Shown here piece by piece: positions 13,533 to 26,013 of a stretch of DNA of 64,000 nucleotides (position 1 is the first letter of the stretch; every line of letters starts with the position of its first letter). A program made the position numbers and the translations under genes. This stretch comes from Paramacrobiotus metropolitanus (taxonomy: Eukaryota; Tardigrada; Eutardigrada; Parachela; Macrobiotidae). The notes under the pieces are model-generated. The model was not told the DNA's origin and searched no databases. It saw nothing but the letters and a program-made list of their open reading frames with translations. The DNA is taken from positions 434,001 to 498,000 of the forward strand of contig NW_026570302.1 in the NCBI RefSeq assembly GCF_019649055.1. Direction: 5' to 3'.

Positions 13533-15052
13533 CTAAATTAACCGGTCGGTGGCGTACACGGGGCGACGTGCCGGCGCGTGTATCGGTACAGCTGCGGGTG
13601 CCTTCTGAGCGTAGCCGCGGTTGGACGGTGTACTCATGCGCAGCAGCTGGTCAAAGGGCACGGAATCATACGGACCTAGTAGATACTGCCCGTAACAGTT
13701 GGGGTCACGGTTGGTCCAGTATTCGAAGAAGAGCTCGTCGAAGCGCTGTCGTGTAAGGATGCTTTCGTTGCGGATGTCTTGACTCTGTTCACGAAATCCA
13801 GAATTCCTTAATAATATACTTTGCTTAAAATATTGGGAAATTATTTCACACATAAGAATATAATTCACGTTTTTTATAAGCTTACCGTTAGCATAAAGGC
13901 GAAGCAGTCGTTGGCACGCATAATATCCATATTGCTCTGCGCCAGGTACATTCTGCAGTGAATACCGGTAATAAACTTAATTTCAAGTACTTTCACTAGC
14001 CGATCAATCAAGATTTACCGGTAATCTTTGACGCAGATCAGTCCGTCTTCTGTAAAAGCAATTAATTCAAGAGCAATATGATCGTCAAGTAGTACTGTAA
14101 AGAAGCGTTTGAACGTACTGTTGCTGTCCATGCGGACAAACAGAAGATTAGCGTAGGCTCGAAGAAAGTCCGGTAGTTGGTCGTAGTTGTCCGATAAGAT
14201 GCTGACTTTATTCAGAAAGCGCATCCAGTCTTCAAAGGACACCCGTACGCCCTCGTCGTCATTGGTCGCCACGGATGAACTGTCGGTGAAGCCGCGCTAA
14301 AAATGGACCAATGAACAAGCAGCTAACATTGCACTTTTATGAAAATATAGTCATTTTATTACAAGTTTATACAATGCAGCAAAAATGTTGGTATATGAAC
14401 TGAAAACCGCACGGGGAATCGTTTTTAACCAACTCAGTATACTGTATTCAATTAAGAAGTATGGTGTGAAACTGGCCTGAGCCTGACGAAACAAACACAC
14501 ACCCAAAAAATGCAAGTAGTTAATTGACACTAATATTGGGCGGTAATGAAAGTAACGCACAACTGTTAGCGTAAGAAAATAGGTAACTTTTACCGGGCTG
14601 GATGTGCGTCGATGTTCCACGGGGCCGGAAACGAACCCCGGTGTCGATAGGGCGATGGGGCGTGTCTCCGACACCAAGATATCCCACCACCCACGCAGGT
14701 ATTGCTTCCACCGTTCCACAACATCTTCCTCCCATTTCCCGTGACGCTGCAGTACCGAGAGTGTTTCCGCTGTATTATCAAAATCCTCCGCGCTCAACCA
14801 CCCATCGTGATCCAGATCTATAGAAAACATCAGCCTAAACGTGTCTTCCTTCAAAACGTCTAACAAAACTACTCCTTACCCCAAACTTTATGGAAGAAAT
14901 ACAGGTGCCTAAAAGGGAATCAGAATGCGTTAGTTGTATCTTTTCTAAACAAGTTGTTGACATACTATACAAAGTAAAAAAATGTTATATACGAACCGGT
15001 GAGTGTATTTGTCGGGAAGCGCCATCCTTTGAACGAAGTACTCAGTTTTCAT
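13533..15052 (-). CDS. Sarcoplasmic calcium-binding protein-like EF-hand protein (copy 2)
   Basis: On the minus strand six exons join in phase: 15052-14997, 14834-14594, 14296-14119, 14049-14019, 13952-13886 and 13784-13533, giving about 274 residues. Loop 1 (DLDHDGWLSAED) is canonical. Loop 2 (NDDEGVRVSFED) is degenerate, with N first and no G6. Loop 3 (DSNKDGLICVKD) is good. GKWEEDVVERW and FDELFFEYW match copy 1, and one intron inside loop 3 is at the same codon in both genes. Compared with copy 1 it carries a proline/serine-rich insert before loop 2 and a longer tail. An in-frame ATG at 15025 is an alternative start. The first intron uses a GTTCGT donor and is the least certain junction. 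Confidence 0.7.
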
Positions 15053-16512
15053 GCGACTAACCCAGAAAAGCGTTTATGACAGGTAAAAACTCCGACCGAA
15101 CTGTTTCCCTCCGCACCGACTTTCACCGCGCGCCGCAGCGTCTGCTACTGATTTTTCCCACAAAGTCAACATGGCAAAACAATCATGTCGGGCTAGAAAA
15201 GCCAGTCAGCCTCCGCAATACTGTATGCATGCTGCCTGCTGTTACAACATTAATCATCGTCGGATTATGTAAGTGGCTTTAATGTGTCGGGTATTAAGAC
15301 GGCTCATAGTTGCGCATCATTCACGTTGCACACAAAACAGGTTTCCGCCGACGTTTTGATGGCTTTGTAAAACGATGCAGTTGCAGAGTATTAAGCGAGT
15401 ATTTAGCGCTAAGCGGGGAGCGGCGGAAATAAATTACCGGTGCACTGGTGAATGCAATCAGTGGTAACATACTGATGATAGAGCTGACAGTAATTTAATT
15501 TTCCAGATGGGACAAAAATGCAAATTGCATTTACCGGTATGTGATTTGATTAATGATGGTATTATGCAGAAGAACTTTAGCGAATGAAACACGCTGTATG
15601 GTTTCGGAAACTAAAGAACACAGTGTCCTTGCTGAAACTGGACTTTCCATTCCGCCAAGTAAAGCTCGATTGTGTAAAGTATGATTACTGTGCTTCAGGA
15701 ACAAAAACCAAAACCATGACAAATCGGTCCATAAAAAACAATTTTCTTTAAGAAATTTCCATTAACAACATTAAGGAACGTATCCGTTTGTGAAACATGA
15801 CTACATTTCCGTCGTCGGGAAAACAAACAAAAAATACTCGAAAAAGTATTTTAAAACCGCATGTCCAAATGGTGCATGGCAAGCTGACAACCGGAATTGA
15901 ATTGACCAGCTGTAGGACACTTGTAGCGATTTCCCCTTTAGCCACTCAGAGTAGAGGCGGACCTTTGCACGTGGAATGTGGATTGCTGCTGGGCAGTATC
16001 TCTGCTCATAAACGGTCACACATAGCTGATCAGTTTTCTGTTCTCCCGGCATCTTTGTCCTCCCAAAAATTAGATGCGTGTGCTTTGGGCAACGCTCATT
16101 GTCAGATCTTGCTGGTAATAACAGTTTTCCAGTTAAGTCAGCTTACTACCTCTCTCACTTCTGTATCTGTACGATACGAGATTTTGTACCTCCTTTGTTA
16201 GAGACACTGCCTCGGTTCGCTCGGCGGAAGCTACCGAACAGTCGTGTCCGTCAAGATGGCCACGCGCGATGATAGACATTAAGATACACATATACGAGTA
16301 CGTTCTTCAGCGTCTCGTGTGGGCACGCAAGGGCAAACCTCTACGATTACTGACGACGTTGTGAGTCAACATTACGCGTATAATCGTATTTATTGCACCG
16401 GTAATTACGGTATGAGTGCAACTGACACGTTTCTCTGCACAACTTACGGGAGTCATCAACCCTCCAGAAAAGAAAACCAGACCATAAATTTAAAGTTTAC
16501 GCGTCGGAAGAT
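15053..16512. other. Intergenic, no gene recognised
   Basis: Several ORFs of 60-134 codons overlap on both strands, but none has biased composition, a signal peptide, recognisable motifs or phase-compatible splice partners. I see no repeat structure here. Confidence 0.5.
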
Positions 16513-19500
16513 TTATCCTTTGGTCAGCGTACTGTTTAGGCTGTCATAATAACTACTAGTGTCAATGATTGGATCACGTGCAACTTTAAATCTGATGGGA
16601 TAGAAGGCCGCGTCCAGTTCGGCATCGGTTGGCATCTCGAAGATGCTCCACGACAATTTTGGCTCTTCCAAGAACAATCCAAATTCCAGTCGGACGGCTT
16701 CGTACCTGAAGACGACGAGAAAGTTCAAGATAGGGTTTTATTAACAACGCTTGAAAGCTTTTAATTACATTCGACTAGTGAGAAGCCCATCGGTGCAGGT
16801 TGTTAAGGTCACGTTCAAGATAGCATCGTTTATGACGACGGTGTTAACTTTGTTGAAGGCATACACGACTGCGTTCAGAAATTTATACCGTTGGTATTCA
16901 TTGGCCTGCAAGAAAGTTTTCAATTGTTGTAGCAGAGGTATTAGAGTAGAATTTATCGACAAATCTTTAGAAGAGAACAACATACACAAATGTCTTTGCT
17001 GACGACGAAATGATCCGTATTGATCGGCACTACGCTCACTACCAGCGAACGTTTGCTGTTAGGACAAGTGTAGAAATCAGCATTTTTACATCGGTCCAAA
17101 TCCAGCATCTCGGCGTCGGTGTAGAGACGCTTTCTGGGGACAATGGAGGATACAAGCTGGTGATTAATTTCATCGCGGAGCTGACTGCCATAAAGGATCC
17201 GTTGGATGCCGGCAAACAACGGCAGAGCGGCATTAAGCAGGAAAGCCCCGTTTGGATTGCTGGTTTCGGCATGCAAGGACACAGCAAGCTGTATGGTGTC
17301 AGTGCAATACGGAGGTGGTTCCATCATCAACGCGTTGACCGAGAAGGAGATCTTGCTGGCTCTCAAAGCGTCGGCTGTGCTGTCTGCTGCGGACAGCAAA
17401 TAACTCTGGTCTCTGGGTACTTGTACAGTTCAAGAATAGTATCCTTTTTAACGTTCTTATTTGAGATCGATTTGAAGTCTTTTGACGATATTGTCATAAA
17501 AAGCCGATTACGGGATGCAGCACTAATTTCTCCCACGCTTATTACAGCTGGTCATTTATTACATGCCAAATAATTTTATGACAAGAAGATGTCAATACCG
17601 TTAAGCGGTTGTTGAAGGGCTTTTTTTATGTAATCTGCCGTTGGTGTCCAATAGCGGGGCGTTGCAAATTGCGATCCCATAAGGTAAGCCCAGAACAGTG
17701 TTGGGATGGGATCAATCCGGTACTGGTCACCGTGTGCAAATATAAGCTTCACTCCCGCCAGTCCATTGCCGTTGATAGTTTTGAACGGAAACGGTCCTTG
17801 GTACGTTTTATTGTTGACGGTAATTACGAACGCCACAGCAATGTCGTTGCCACTAAAATGTATCAGACTGATAACCGGCGGTGTCATGTACGTAAACTTT
17901 ATGAACTGTGTACACAGAAACCGAAAACGGAACCCAAACTGAGCTTGAGAAATTTTAGAAACCGAAATTGAACTGGGAAATATTATAATGTTGAATAAGT
18001 AACATACAATAAATATCACGCATTTTTGCAGTAATTGGAATTGTGTTTACAGTAATTCCATCACATAAAGGAAATTTTGTGTGCTGCTTTATCCTTATTT
18101 ATCCTTACTAGAGCTGATAGTATCTAGAGGCCTTCATATCACGCACCACCGCCGGATACGGATAGCCAAACTGAATATCAATTTGTTGGGCACTGGCTCC
18201 TCCGTTGTCCCTGGACGATGTGCACGACGAAGAACGGAGAAACGCCAATAAATAATCGCGTACCGGCGCTAGAACCTTGGAAGTATTGTATTCACTTGAT
18301 TCCAAAGAAAATAGCCACGATACGTTGGCATTGCGAATAATCAGCGTGTAGCCGCGGAAAACCGGTCCAATGTGCACGTTGGCTATCTGACCGTCAGTTT
18401 TATCTTTCATTTGGTCCAGGCTTAGCGGCTCAATCGCCGGTAGCATTGTACCGTTAATAGTACGGTTGAGGATACTGTCATCCAGGGTCAGGGCAAAGAC
18501 GATCGAGATAAGAGCATCCCTGCAACGCCAAACGGTAAAGAAAGTTAGCCATGTACGTAACGAACCGTTCTGTACAACAAAATGCCGGCTCTGCAAGCTA
18601 GCCTGAATCTACAAGCCGGTTCCCATTAATAAGAATATGACCATTCGAAAAACAGCTGTAGAAGGCACACCTGCCTGAGAAACCGCTTACAGTTGTTAAA
18701 CATTGAAGAATAATAATTAAACCACCACTATTTCTTCGTAGTGATGCCATATTCCTTTATTTGCGCTTTTGAGCAAGCTATTATAACCGCAACCTGTGAT
18801 ATTACCCGGTTGAGGTAAACCAGTAATTTTCCACACAATCCGTAATGACGACACGAACGGAGGATGTGGAATAATTGGCTTTTTCTGCAGTTCAAAAAGT
18901 TAATACATCTTCTACTCTTCTACTCTTGTACACTACATCTTTTACTCGATCATTTCACACGAATCTTTAAGCTTCACAAATGGCAATCAGCAGTTTTTGC
19001 TGTCATTATTAATTTTATTAACCTATTTGCGGCTTCCACATCTCGTTGAGGTGTTGCTCCAAAATTTATTTCGGTCCAGGGATTGCACAGGCCGATCCTT
19101 GAGATTCACTATGAAAATCTCATACATGCCCAGTGTACCGGTAAAGTTGACCAGCGGACGCATATCCGGCAGCACCGCCGACATATGCCGGCTGTAGTAT
19201 GTGTCGATCATGCGACTGTCGCGCGGCTGGTCAGCAGAATGGATCTCGGATGCACTTCGTGATACGCTGCATAATGCCGGATCTGTTGCGCCGGTGTACG
19301 GTGTCCGGTGGCGAATCACGGGTGGCACTGAAACCGGAGAGATTTAATTTTGTTCGGTACACAACTGCTATGGGCTTCGGCTGCGATATTTGTTAAATGT
19401 TGTTTCATCCAGTGCTTGTTTACCAGATTGGCGGTTTGCAGCGTTATCAACACCACGCGCAGCGCTGCTCGTTAACAGTGCACAACTACCATCACCAAGC

Positions 19501-19541
19501 GTGATGGCTACCAAGCAAAGTACTCTCAATAGAGAGCGCAT
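16513..19541 (-). CDS. Secreted protein of an unrecognised family, paralogue A (one apparent frameshift)
   Basis: The minus-strand exons are 19541-19424, 19327-19023, 18884-18806, 18519-18109, 17852-17599, 17386-16986, 16905-16769 and 16705-16513, about 630 residues. The N-terminus is a signal peptide (MRSLLRVLCLVAITLG). Conserved blocks shared with paralogue B include LVNFTGTLGMYEIF, the VVITD exon, GPVF.GYTL, ITVNNK.YQGP, ATPRYW, DFY.CPN and DAILNVTL..CTDGLLTS. Several N-glycosylation sequons (NFT, NYS, NRT) and about six cysteines at matching places fit an extracellular protein. Every donor, acceptor and phase agrees with paralogue B, and the exons of 79, 254 and 137 bases have identical lengths in both. 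Exon 2 changes frame near 19061-19075: the incoming frame would stop at the exon end, while the outgoing frame matches paralogue B. This could be a pseudogene, an assembly error, or a gene whose exon 2 I have misread. Confidence 0.7.
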
Positions 19542-19706
19542 TTTTTGTTCTCATATAATAAATCATAAAATAAAAAATAATATGCCTAAAAAACAGCAAC
19601 AACTGACTTTGATAATCCAGCGCTATCGTGGCGTTTGGAATGCGGAAGTGTATTTGGCGATGGGCAATCTTTATCAAAAGAATCATCGCTGGGAAAGTTA
19701 CAAAAG

Positions 19707-19780
19707 TTGTATCAACTTTTGCAATCAGGCTGACCAACTACCGGTTGTATCAACTTTTGCAATCAGGCAATCAGGCTGAC
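19707..19780. repeat. Direct duplication, ~29-bp unit
   Basis: GTTGTATCAACTTTTGCAAT followed by CAGGCTGACC occurs at 19707-19736 and again from 19744. The second copy has an extra internal CAATCAGG. Confidence 0.7.
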
Positions 19781-20807
19781 CTGTAACTTCTGTAAGTACC
19801 ATATTTATGCCAGTCACACGCGCGGAAGTTTTTTAAACGGACAAAGCATTTGGATAACGGACAGAGCATTTGGGCAGATTAAACATTACAAAACAGCTGA
19901 TTTAATTTGGAAATTAGTTTTGAAAGCGCTCTAGAATTTTAAACCTTAACTTCTGGTCAGAAAAGTTTTCCTTCTTGAAGACATTCTGGGGTAAAGTTTC
20001 TAGAAGGTCGGTAAATAACGTAAGTCGTAGGAGTTTCGATCGTTTCCATTCGCCACACATCTAAACGGCTGGAAATGACGGGGTTTGCCGGAAACGCATG
20101 AAAAAATTGCAAGCAAATGAATAAATAGGATCATGTAGTGCACGAGACACCGTACAATAGTCACTAACAAAAATCGGCAGCGGATAACGGGCCGCAGTAG
20201 ACCATTGTGTACTTTCTAGGTTCGGTCGCGCCGACGTGTTGAACATTTTCGGCAGCCTTGTTTTACTGGGATGTGCTCAAGATGTCACGCATACAACTAT
20301 CGCGGCAGTCGACCGGCTGAGCTCCCGTATAGACCACCCGCCGTTAGTTATTTTCCTACAGTAGGGTCCGGATGCCGGTATTACGCACGTACGTGACATG
20401 ACGTGCGTCTTGTTAATCTCTGCATGATCGTAGCGTCACACTAGTAACGGGGTCGTCGATGACAATGGTTACTAAGTCGCGCTGAACATGTGTATGGCCA
20501 TGTTCATTATGTTCGGCCTTTGGTTGACACAAACCTGAAACCAGGCGCCTTTCTCTACTGCTTGTTGGTAGATGTGTTAATGAAGATCAGAATCCTAATT
20601 TTTTCACATCTTACCGCCCGTATCTCATGGTCAGAAACATCTTAAAATTGGACTTGCTGCAGGTTGGTCGGAATCCTGCCAATTAATTCTTGCTCCCGTT
20701 ATCTCGCTATGCGCTTTCCGCTCTTCTTGCCGCTTGCCCCGTGCTTATGCACCTCTTATCATCAGCTTCTGTGCTCGCTGAACTTGACTCCTTCTTGTGC
20801 CGAGAAG

Positions 20808-20920
20808 TCTGGGATCAACTTTGAATTGCCTACCGTTGTCGAACTGAACGCGGCTGTTACTACTTTGTAGTAATGGATTTAAAATGATGCTTGACTCGAT
20901 AATCGACACAAGAAGCTGTT
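20808..20920 (+). pseudogene. Relic of the last exon of the secreted family (third copy)
   Basis: The stretch aligns base by base with the last exon of paralogue B. Matching words include GAACTGAACGCGGC and GATAATCGACACAAGAA in the same order and at nearly the same spacing. It contains stops (TGA, TAG) and indels, and the rest of the gene is not recognisable upstream. It lies between the two full copies in the orientation of paralogue B, so the locus has held at least three copies. Confidence 0.7.
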
Positions 20921-21547
20921 ACGCTAACCGCTAACGGAAGCAACATTCGCAGTGAAATATCCCCAAGCCTGTCACCGTAATCGTACAACTTTCGAAAAAC
21001 TACGAAATGTGGTTTTCGTTTCTGCAGCTATTCAGTATCCCCACCACTAGTTCCAATTTCTGTTGGGATTGTTCCTTATTTAAATGCGCAAACATTACTT
21101 GTCTTTCTTAATTGTACATGCACTCAGTGGTTTACTCTGTTACCGAACTTAATTAATGTGACCGGCTTGGACTGAAAAATAAACCAGATGTTGAGTAATT
21201 GTGGTTAGATATTAAATCCGTTTTTCTTATTTTTCCAGCTTTATGACACAAACGCTAAGCGGAATGCTGAGTAAATACACCGTATTCCAGCTATGAACTC
21301 ATAGTGTTCTGGGTTTGGGATGGCTTGTGAGAAAAATCAAATACACGTCCATGCCAAATTTCAAGAAATCCTCTTGCTTTATGGCAAAAGGGTGCAAATG
21401 AAACTGATGAAATTTCTTATCATTTATCAAATGTCTGCCACAGCTAAATGTGAATGGCAATAATATTATTGAGAACAAACTTGTGGATGTTACGATGCCC
21501 TTGATTAGATTTTATGACCAACCTTTCGTTTTACATTCCTCTACATA

Positions 21548-21558
21548 CATATAAAAAT
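21548..21558 (+). promoter_or_regulatory. TATA-like element for paralogue B
   Basis: TATATAAAAAT lies about 100 bases upstream of the signal-peptide ATG at 21660, a reasonable spacing for a TATA promoter with a short 5' UTR. Confidence 0.35.
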
Positions 21559-21659
21559 AGCTGTTAACATCGGCCTCACGAGCGGAATTAAACTGTCGTT
21601 ATTTTCACGTTTTAGGATTTCATTTCATAATATTTATTAGATAATTAAGAAATAAAAAA

Positions 21660-24600
21660 ATGATGTGCCTAATAGTAACATGTTGTGCTTTAATTATTGG
21701 CTTCGAAGGGGGCAGTAATGCAGCACTGGTGAACAGCGCGAACAGTCCTGTTCAGGGATATGATGACGGTGCAGAACAATCGTCCGGTACAATTGCATAA
21801 TACCGTGCCATAAATTCTTAATAATGCATTGATCCAGAAAATATACGCCTTTACAGAAAAGCCGCTTTATCATCGTTTAGATATTTAACAAGTGAGTCTT
21901 CTCTATTTTTAGCACAACCTGTGATTCGCCATCGGGCAGCATATGAACACGCTGCTGATGCGGCATTATGCAGCGAATCAGATAGCACGGAGACATCCGG
22001 ATGGCAGCGGGCTGACCAGCCGCGCGACCGTCGCATGATTGACACATCCTACAGCCGGCATATGTTCGCAGTGCTACCGGATTTGCGACCCTTGGTCAAC
22101 TTCACCGGCACTCTGGGCATGTATGAAATTTTCTTACTGGACATCCAGGAGGAAATCAGTTTTATGCGCCGTCCCACACCAGAGTCAGTGGAGCAACAAC
22201 TCAACGATATGTGGAAACCCCAAATAGGTCAGTTAATTAATAAACAACAATTTTTCAGATTGCTTCACAATCGCTGCCGATTCCTGGGAACGGAGAAATT
22301 CCGTAGATATGTAATCCCTTTTTTGATGGGGCTGTATTTATCATTCAAGACTGCCTAATCTGTTAGCTAGAGTGAACAGAATTTGTAATTTTTGGAGGTT
22401 TTCATTGATTCTTTAGATTTTTTCGAATTTAACAAACGGAGGGAGATGTATTACGTATATCAATCCAATTAAATGAGCATTGCATGTTCTACAGAAAGCG
22501 CCAATTATTCTACATCGGCCGTACGTGTCGTTATTACGGACTGGGTGGAGCACTACTGGTTTTCAGCATCTGGGTAATGCACTCGTATTTGAACCAGGAT
22601 ACACCAGAACAGTGATTTTCTGGTCAATGAAATTTTGGCAGTTTGTTTAACAAGTTAAATTCTCGTTACATTGCTTATTTTCGGAAGGATTTAGGAATAT
22701 CAAGCAGTTGAAATGCCAGTTGCCCTATGATTTCTTTCTGTGCATTTGCTCAGTGGTTGCAATAAAAATCTAAAAACTTGCAGTAAGGAATAACTCGATT
22801 ATGCGATTACTTATGAAACTGTCGAGCTAGATCCTATCGCACAACCTAACATGTTTTTGGCCATATTATTATGTACAGGCAGCCACTTATCTCGGTAGTC
22901 TTTGCCCTGGCCCTGGACGACAGCGTTCTGAACCGTACAAGCAACGGTACCAAGATGCTACCGGCGATTGTACCACTCAGCCTGGAAGAGATGCAAGATT
23001 ACTTGGAAAAAGCAGCTGCTGCTGCCGGAGTCAACCAATACTCACCCGACCGTGGTTGGTCAGCCTATACGAGTCTGTCGTACATTGGACCGGTATTCCA
23101 CGGCTACACGCTGGCTATCCGCAATGTTTCCGCGTTGATGCAGGTTCACAAAATTATGTCTCCCGTCGAGGCTCCAGCGCTCCTACGGGATTATTTGCTG
23201 GGTTTTCTGAATTCTTCACAATGCGCATCATCTGGAGACAACGGAACGAGCACCGACCAAATCGATATTAAGTTCGGTTATCCGTACATGGCGATAGTGC
23301 ACGATCAGCCGGCATACAGATTATACCGCTTATAGTAAGGACGCAGCGAAACCAACCAATAAAATTACTAATTTCATTAATTTCCATAATTATAATAGTT
23401 CCATATAATCAATATCTACTGCAGTTTGCTAAACAGTAATATTAAATTTGTCTCGATCTCTGCAGAGCTGCGGCATTTGCAGTATTTTTAAATTGTTTAA
23501 ATTTTCATGTTTGTTTTCGGTAACTTAGTAATATCTTGTTTGGTAGTGTGCCGAAATTTTTGAAAGGAATGAGATTTGTTTATGAATACTCTCCAATTTT
23601 TGAAGATCTGTTTTCGCTTTTTTCCAAAAATAAATCGATTCGTGGTAGGAGTATGCCTTTCAGTGTCAATGATCAAGGATCTATCAGGGAAGGTGATCAA
23701 TTTACTACGTCAACTGTTGGTTTTGTTAGCATGCAGGTGTTCAGCCCGGTTTTCGTTAAGTGCGAGAAACTGTTTTCGCACAATGAACTACTCGTAATAA
23801 CTTACTGAGCCTCAATCGAACTTTAATAACCCTAATATAAACCACCTACAGATATATACGAGTATCTAAGAATTTTTACAATCAACAAATTTCTTTCGGT
23901 GACAATTTTTTTGTAGCAATAATGACCTGGCTGTCGCCTTCATAATTACTGTCAACAACAAAGCCTATCAGGGTCCCTATCCCTTCACGAAGATTAAGGA
24001 AAACGGATTAACCGGGGTCAAACTGATGTTTTTGCATGGCGACCGCTACCGGATTGATCCCTATTCAACGTTTTATCCGCTTAATTTCATGATGCCAGAG
24101 TTCGTCACGCCGCGCTATTGGGTCGCCGTTGCTAAACTCGCAGAACGGGCACTTCAGCAGAAATTAAAAGGTATTTATGTAGCAAGTATACTCGTATTAT
24201 CATTCAGTTAAGAATTATTAAAGTTTAGACGCAGCTGTAAAACACTACAGTCTGTAAAAAGTTGGTAATGTATTGCAGAAAGTAATACCACCGCATCGGT
24301 AGCCAATGAAATCACATTTACGGTCAGCGCTCTCATGGTTTCCGCGCCTCCGGATGCCGGTGAAATGGTGCTGTCGGTGCATGTGACCACTTCCACCCCT
24401 CCCGGTGCTTTCCTAATGAATGCCGCTCTGCCTTTATTCGAACGCATCCAACAAATAATCTCCGGACTGCGCCGTGATATCCTATACGCCTCATATCAAG
24501 ATTTGCTCTCTCTGGAAAGCGGCAATCTCTGTACACCTACAACGAGATGCGGAACCTGAGCACCTGTCGCCATATTGATTTTTATTCCTGCCCTAACACG

Positions 24601-25359
24601 AGCCGCACCATGGTTGTGAACGTGGTGCCGGCCGGCAGCGATGCTTTCGCCATTACAAAAGGAGTTTGCGTAGGTTGATTACAGTGTGTAATGCGAACGT
24701 ATTCACTATAAAAATACTAATATATCATTAGAGTATATAAATTTTCAAAATTCGTCGGATGGCATGTAAAAATTTGTGCGCGCTTGCACCCCGGTAGTCG
24801 AGCAAAGGTCCGTGCTTGAAGTTTACGTCAGTTTACTATCAAATTTATTTTAGAGTCAAGCGGTCTAATGTTCGATAAACGTTTTTTAGTTTCTCGTATA
24901 GTGTTTTTGCTTAATGCTTGTTGGATATAGCGTACAGAGTTTGTCTTATTTCAGTCTAACAATTACCAAAGGCAGAATATAATGAACACAGTCATAAAAG
25001 CCTTCAACACAATCAACACCGTTATCATCGACGACGCCATCCTTAATGTGACGTTGAAATCGTGCACTGATGGACTTCTTACTAGCAAAATGTAAGTGCG
25101 AATCTTCTTCGGTTTTTAAAATTAGCATGGATTGATCTGTAAGCCACTGTATTTCTTCGGCAGGACGGAAGCTGTCCGACTGGAACTGGGACTTTTTCTA
25201 CTGGAGCCTAGATTGTCTTGGAACAATTTCGAAATACCTACTGCTGATGAACTGAACGCGGCCATGGCTAGCAGTAACGGATTCAGAATGACACTGGACC
25301 CGATAATCGACACAAGAAACTACATGTATTATGCTAATGCGAGCGATACTCACAGTTAA
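21660..25359 (+). CDS. Secreted protein of an unrecognised family, paralogue B (one apparent frameshift)
   Basis: The exons are 21660-21786, 21913-22227, 22495-22573, 22879-23334, 23917-24170, 24279-24669, 24955-25091 and 25164-25359, about 650 residues. A signal peptide (MMCLIVTCCALIIG) starts it. The mature part is rich in short alternating hydrophobic stretches (VVFALALDD, AFIITVNNK, ITFTVSALM, MVLSVHVTT, MVVNVVPAG, ILNVTLKSC). These may be repeats of one beta-rich domain, but I cannot name a family. Exon 6 has an apparent +2 frameshift at a (CT)4 run, 24506-24513: upstream the frame matches paralogue A, downstream a different frame does. Unshifted, it would stop at 24557-24559 and lose the conserved DFYSCPN block and the last two exons. 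Whether the gene is functional is therefore open. Confidence 0.7.
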
Positions 25360-26013
25360 ACTGTTAAAAAGACTGTTAAAAGACTGTTAAAAAGCTAAAA
25401 ATATTTTCGGGGTGATCAAGCATTCTTGTTTTGAGCCGAGGGCGAGCAGCAGGGCATTTGCCAGTGCCTAGACTACGAGCACGAGGCGAATGCGCTATAA
25501 TTTTGGTTAAATAAAGTTTAATAAGGCACCTGTCGGAAAAAAAAGGTTTTCCGTTTACGTAAAAAAAAGAGCAAAGAAAAAAAATAGCGCCATCAACAGC
25601 GGCACTACTAGATAGTGTGTCAAAGGCCCGACGATGTAAACTGTAAAACACAAAACAGTTACTAATGACGTTGTCGCCGCGTAGTCTGATCAGCGATACA
25701 GATGCTCTGTTTATCACGTTTATGGTGTGGACTATCTATCACACAGGCTGATACAGCATTGCCGCTACTTCAGCGTCAGCCGATGTTACGACATTACCGC
25801 TTTTATCGTGCATGCGCATCTCTTCATGACCTGTACTGTCGTCAGCAGCCTGTCAGTCGGACACGTTGATCATCGCTGAGTATCTGACTACAGACTTATA
25901 CGCTACTTTTTATCTTTCTTACTGGTGGAACATGCCGTGGACGTAATGCAAAATGTTCATTCTATCGAACTGCGATTTTTTGCTTCTTCTACCGTCATAA
26001 TCTGGAATCAATA
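25360..26013. other. Intergenic, no gene recognised
   Basis: It holds a short tandem of GACTGTTAAAA type just after the stop of paralogue B (25362-25395) and otherwise unremarkable sequence up to the MMP signal peptide. Confidence 0.4.

Larger units (their letters stand above)
19542..21659. other. Spacer between the two divergent secreted paralogues
   Basis: It should contain both promoters. I see a 29-bp duplication at 19707-19780, a relic of the family's last exon at 20808-20920 and a TATA-like site at 21548-21558. No other coding signal stands out. Confidence 0.5.

Noticed and set aside
15797-16201. 134-codon plus-strand ORF between the EF-hand and secreted genes
   Set aside because: It overlaps other random ORFs on the opposite strand and shows no domain, signal peptide or conserved neighbour.
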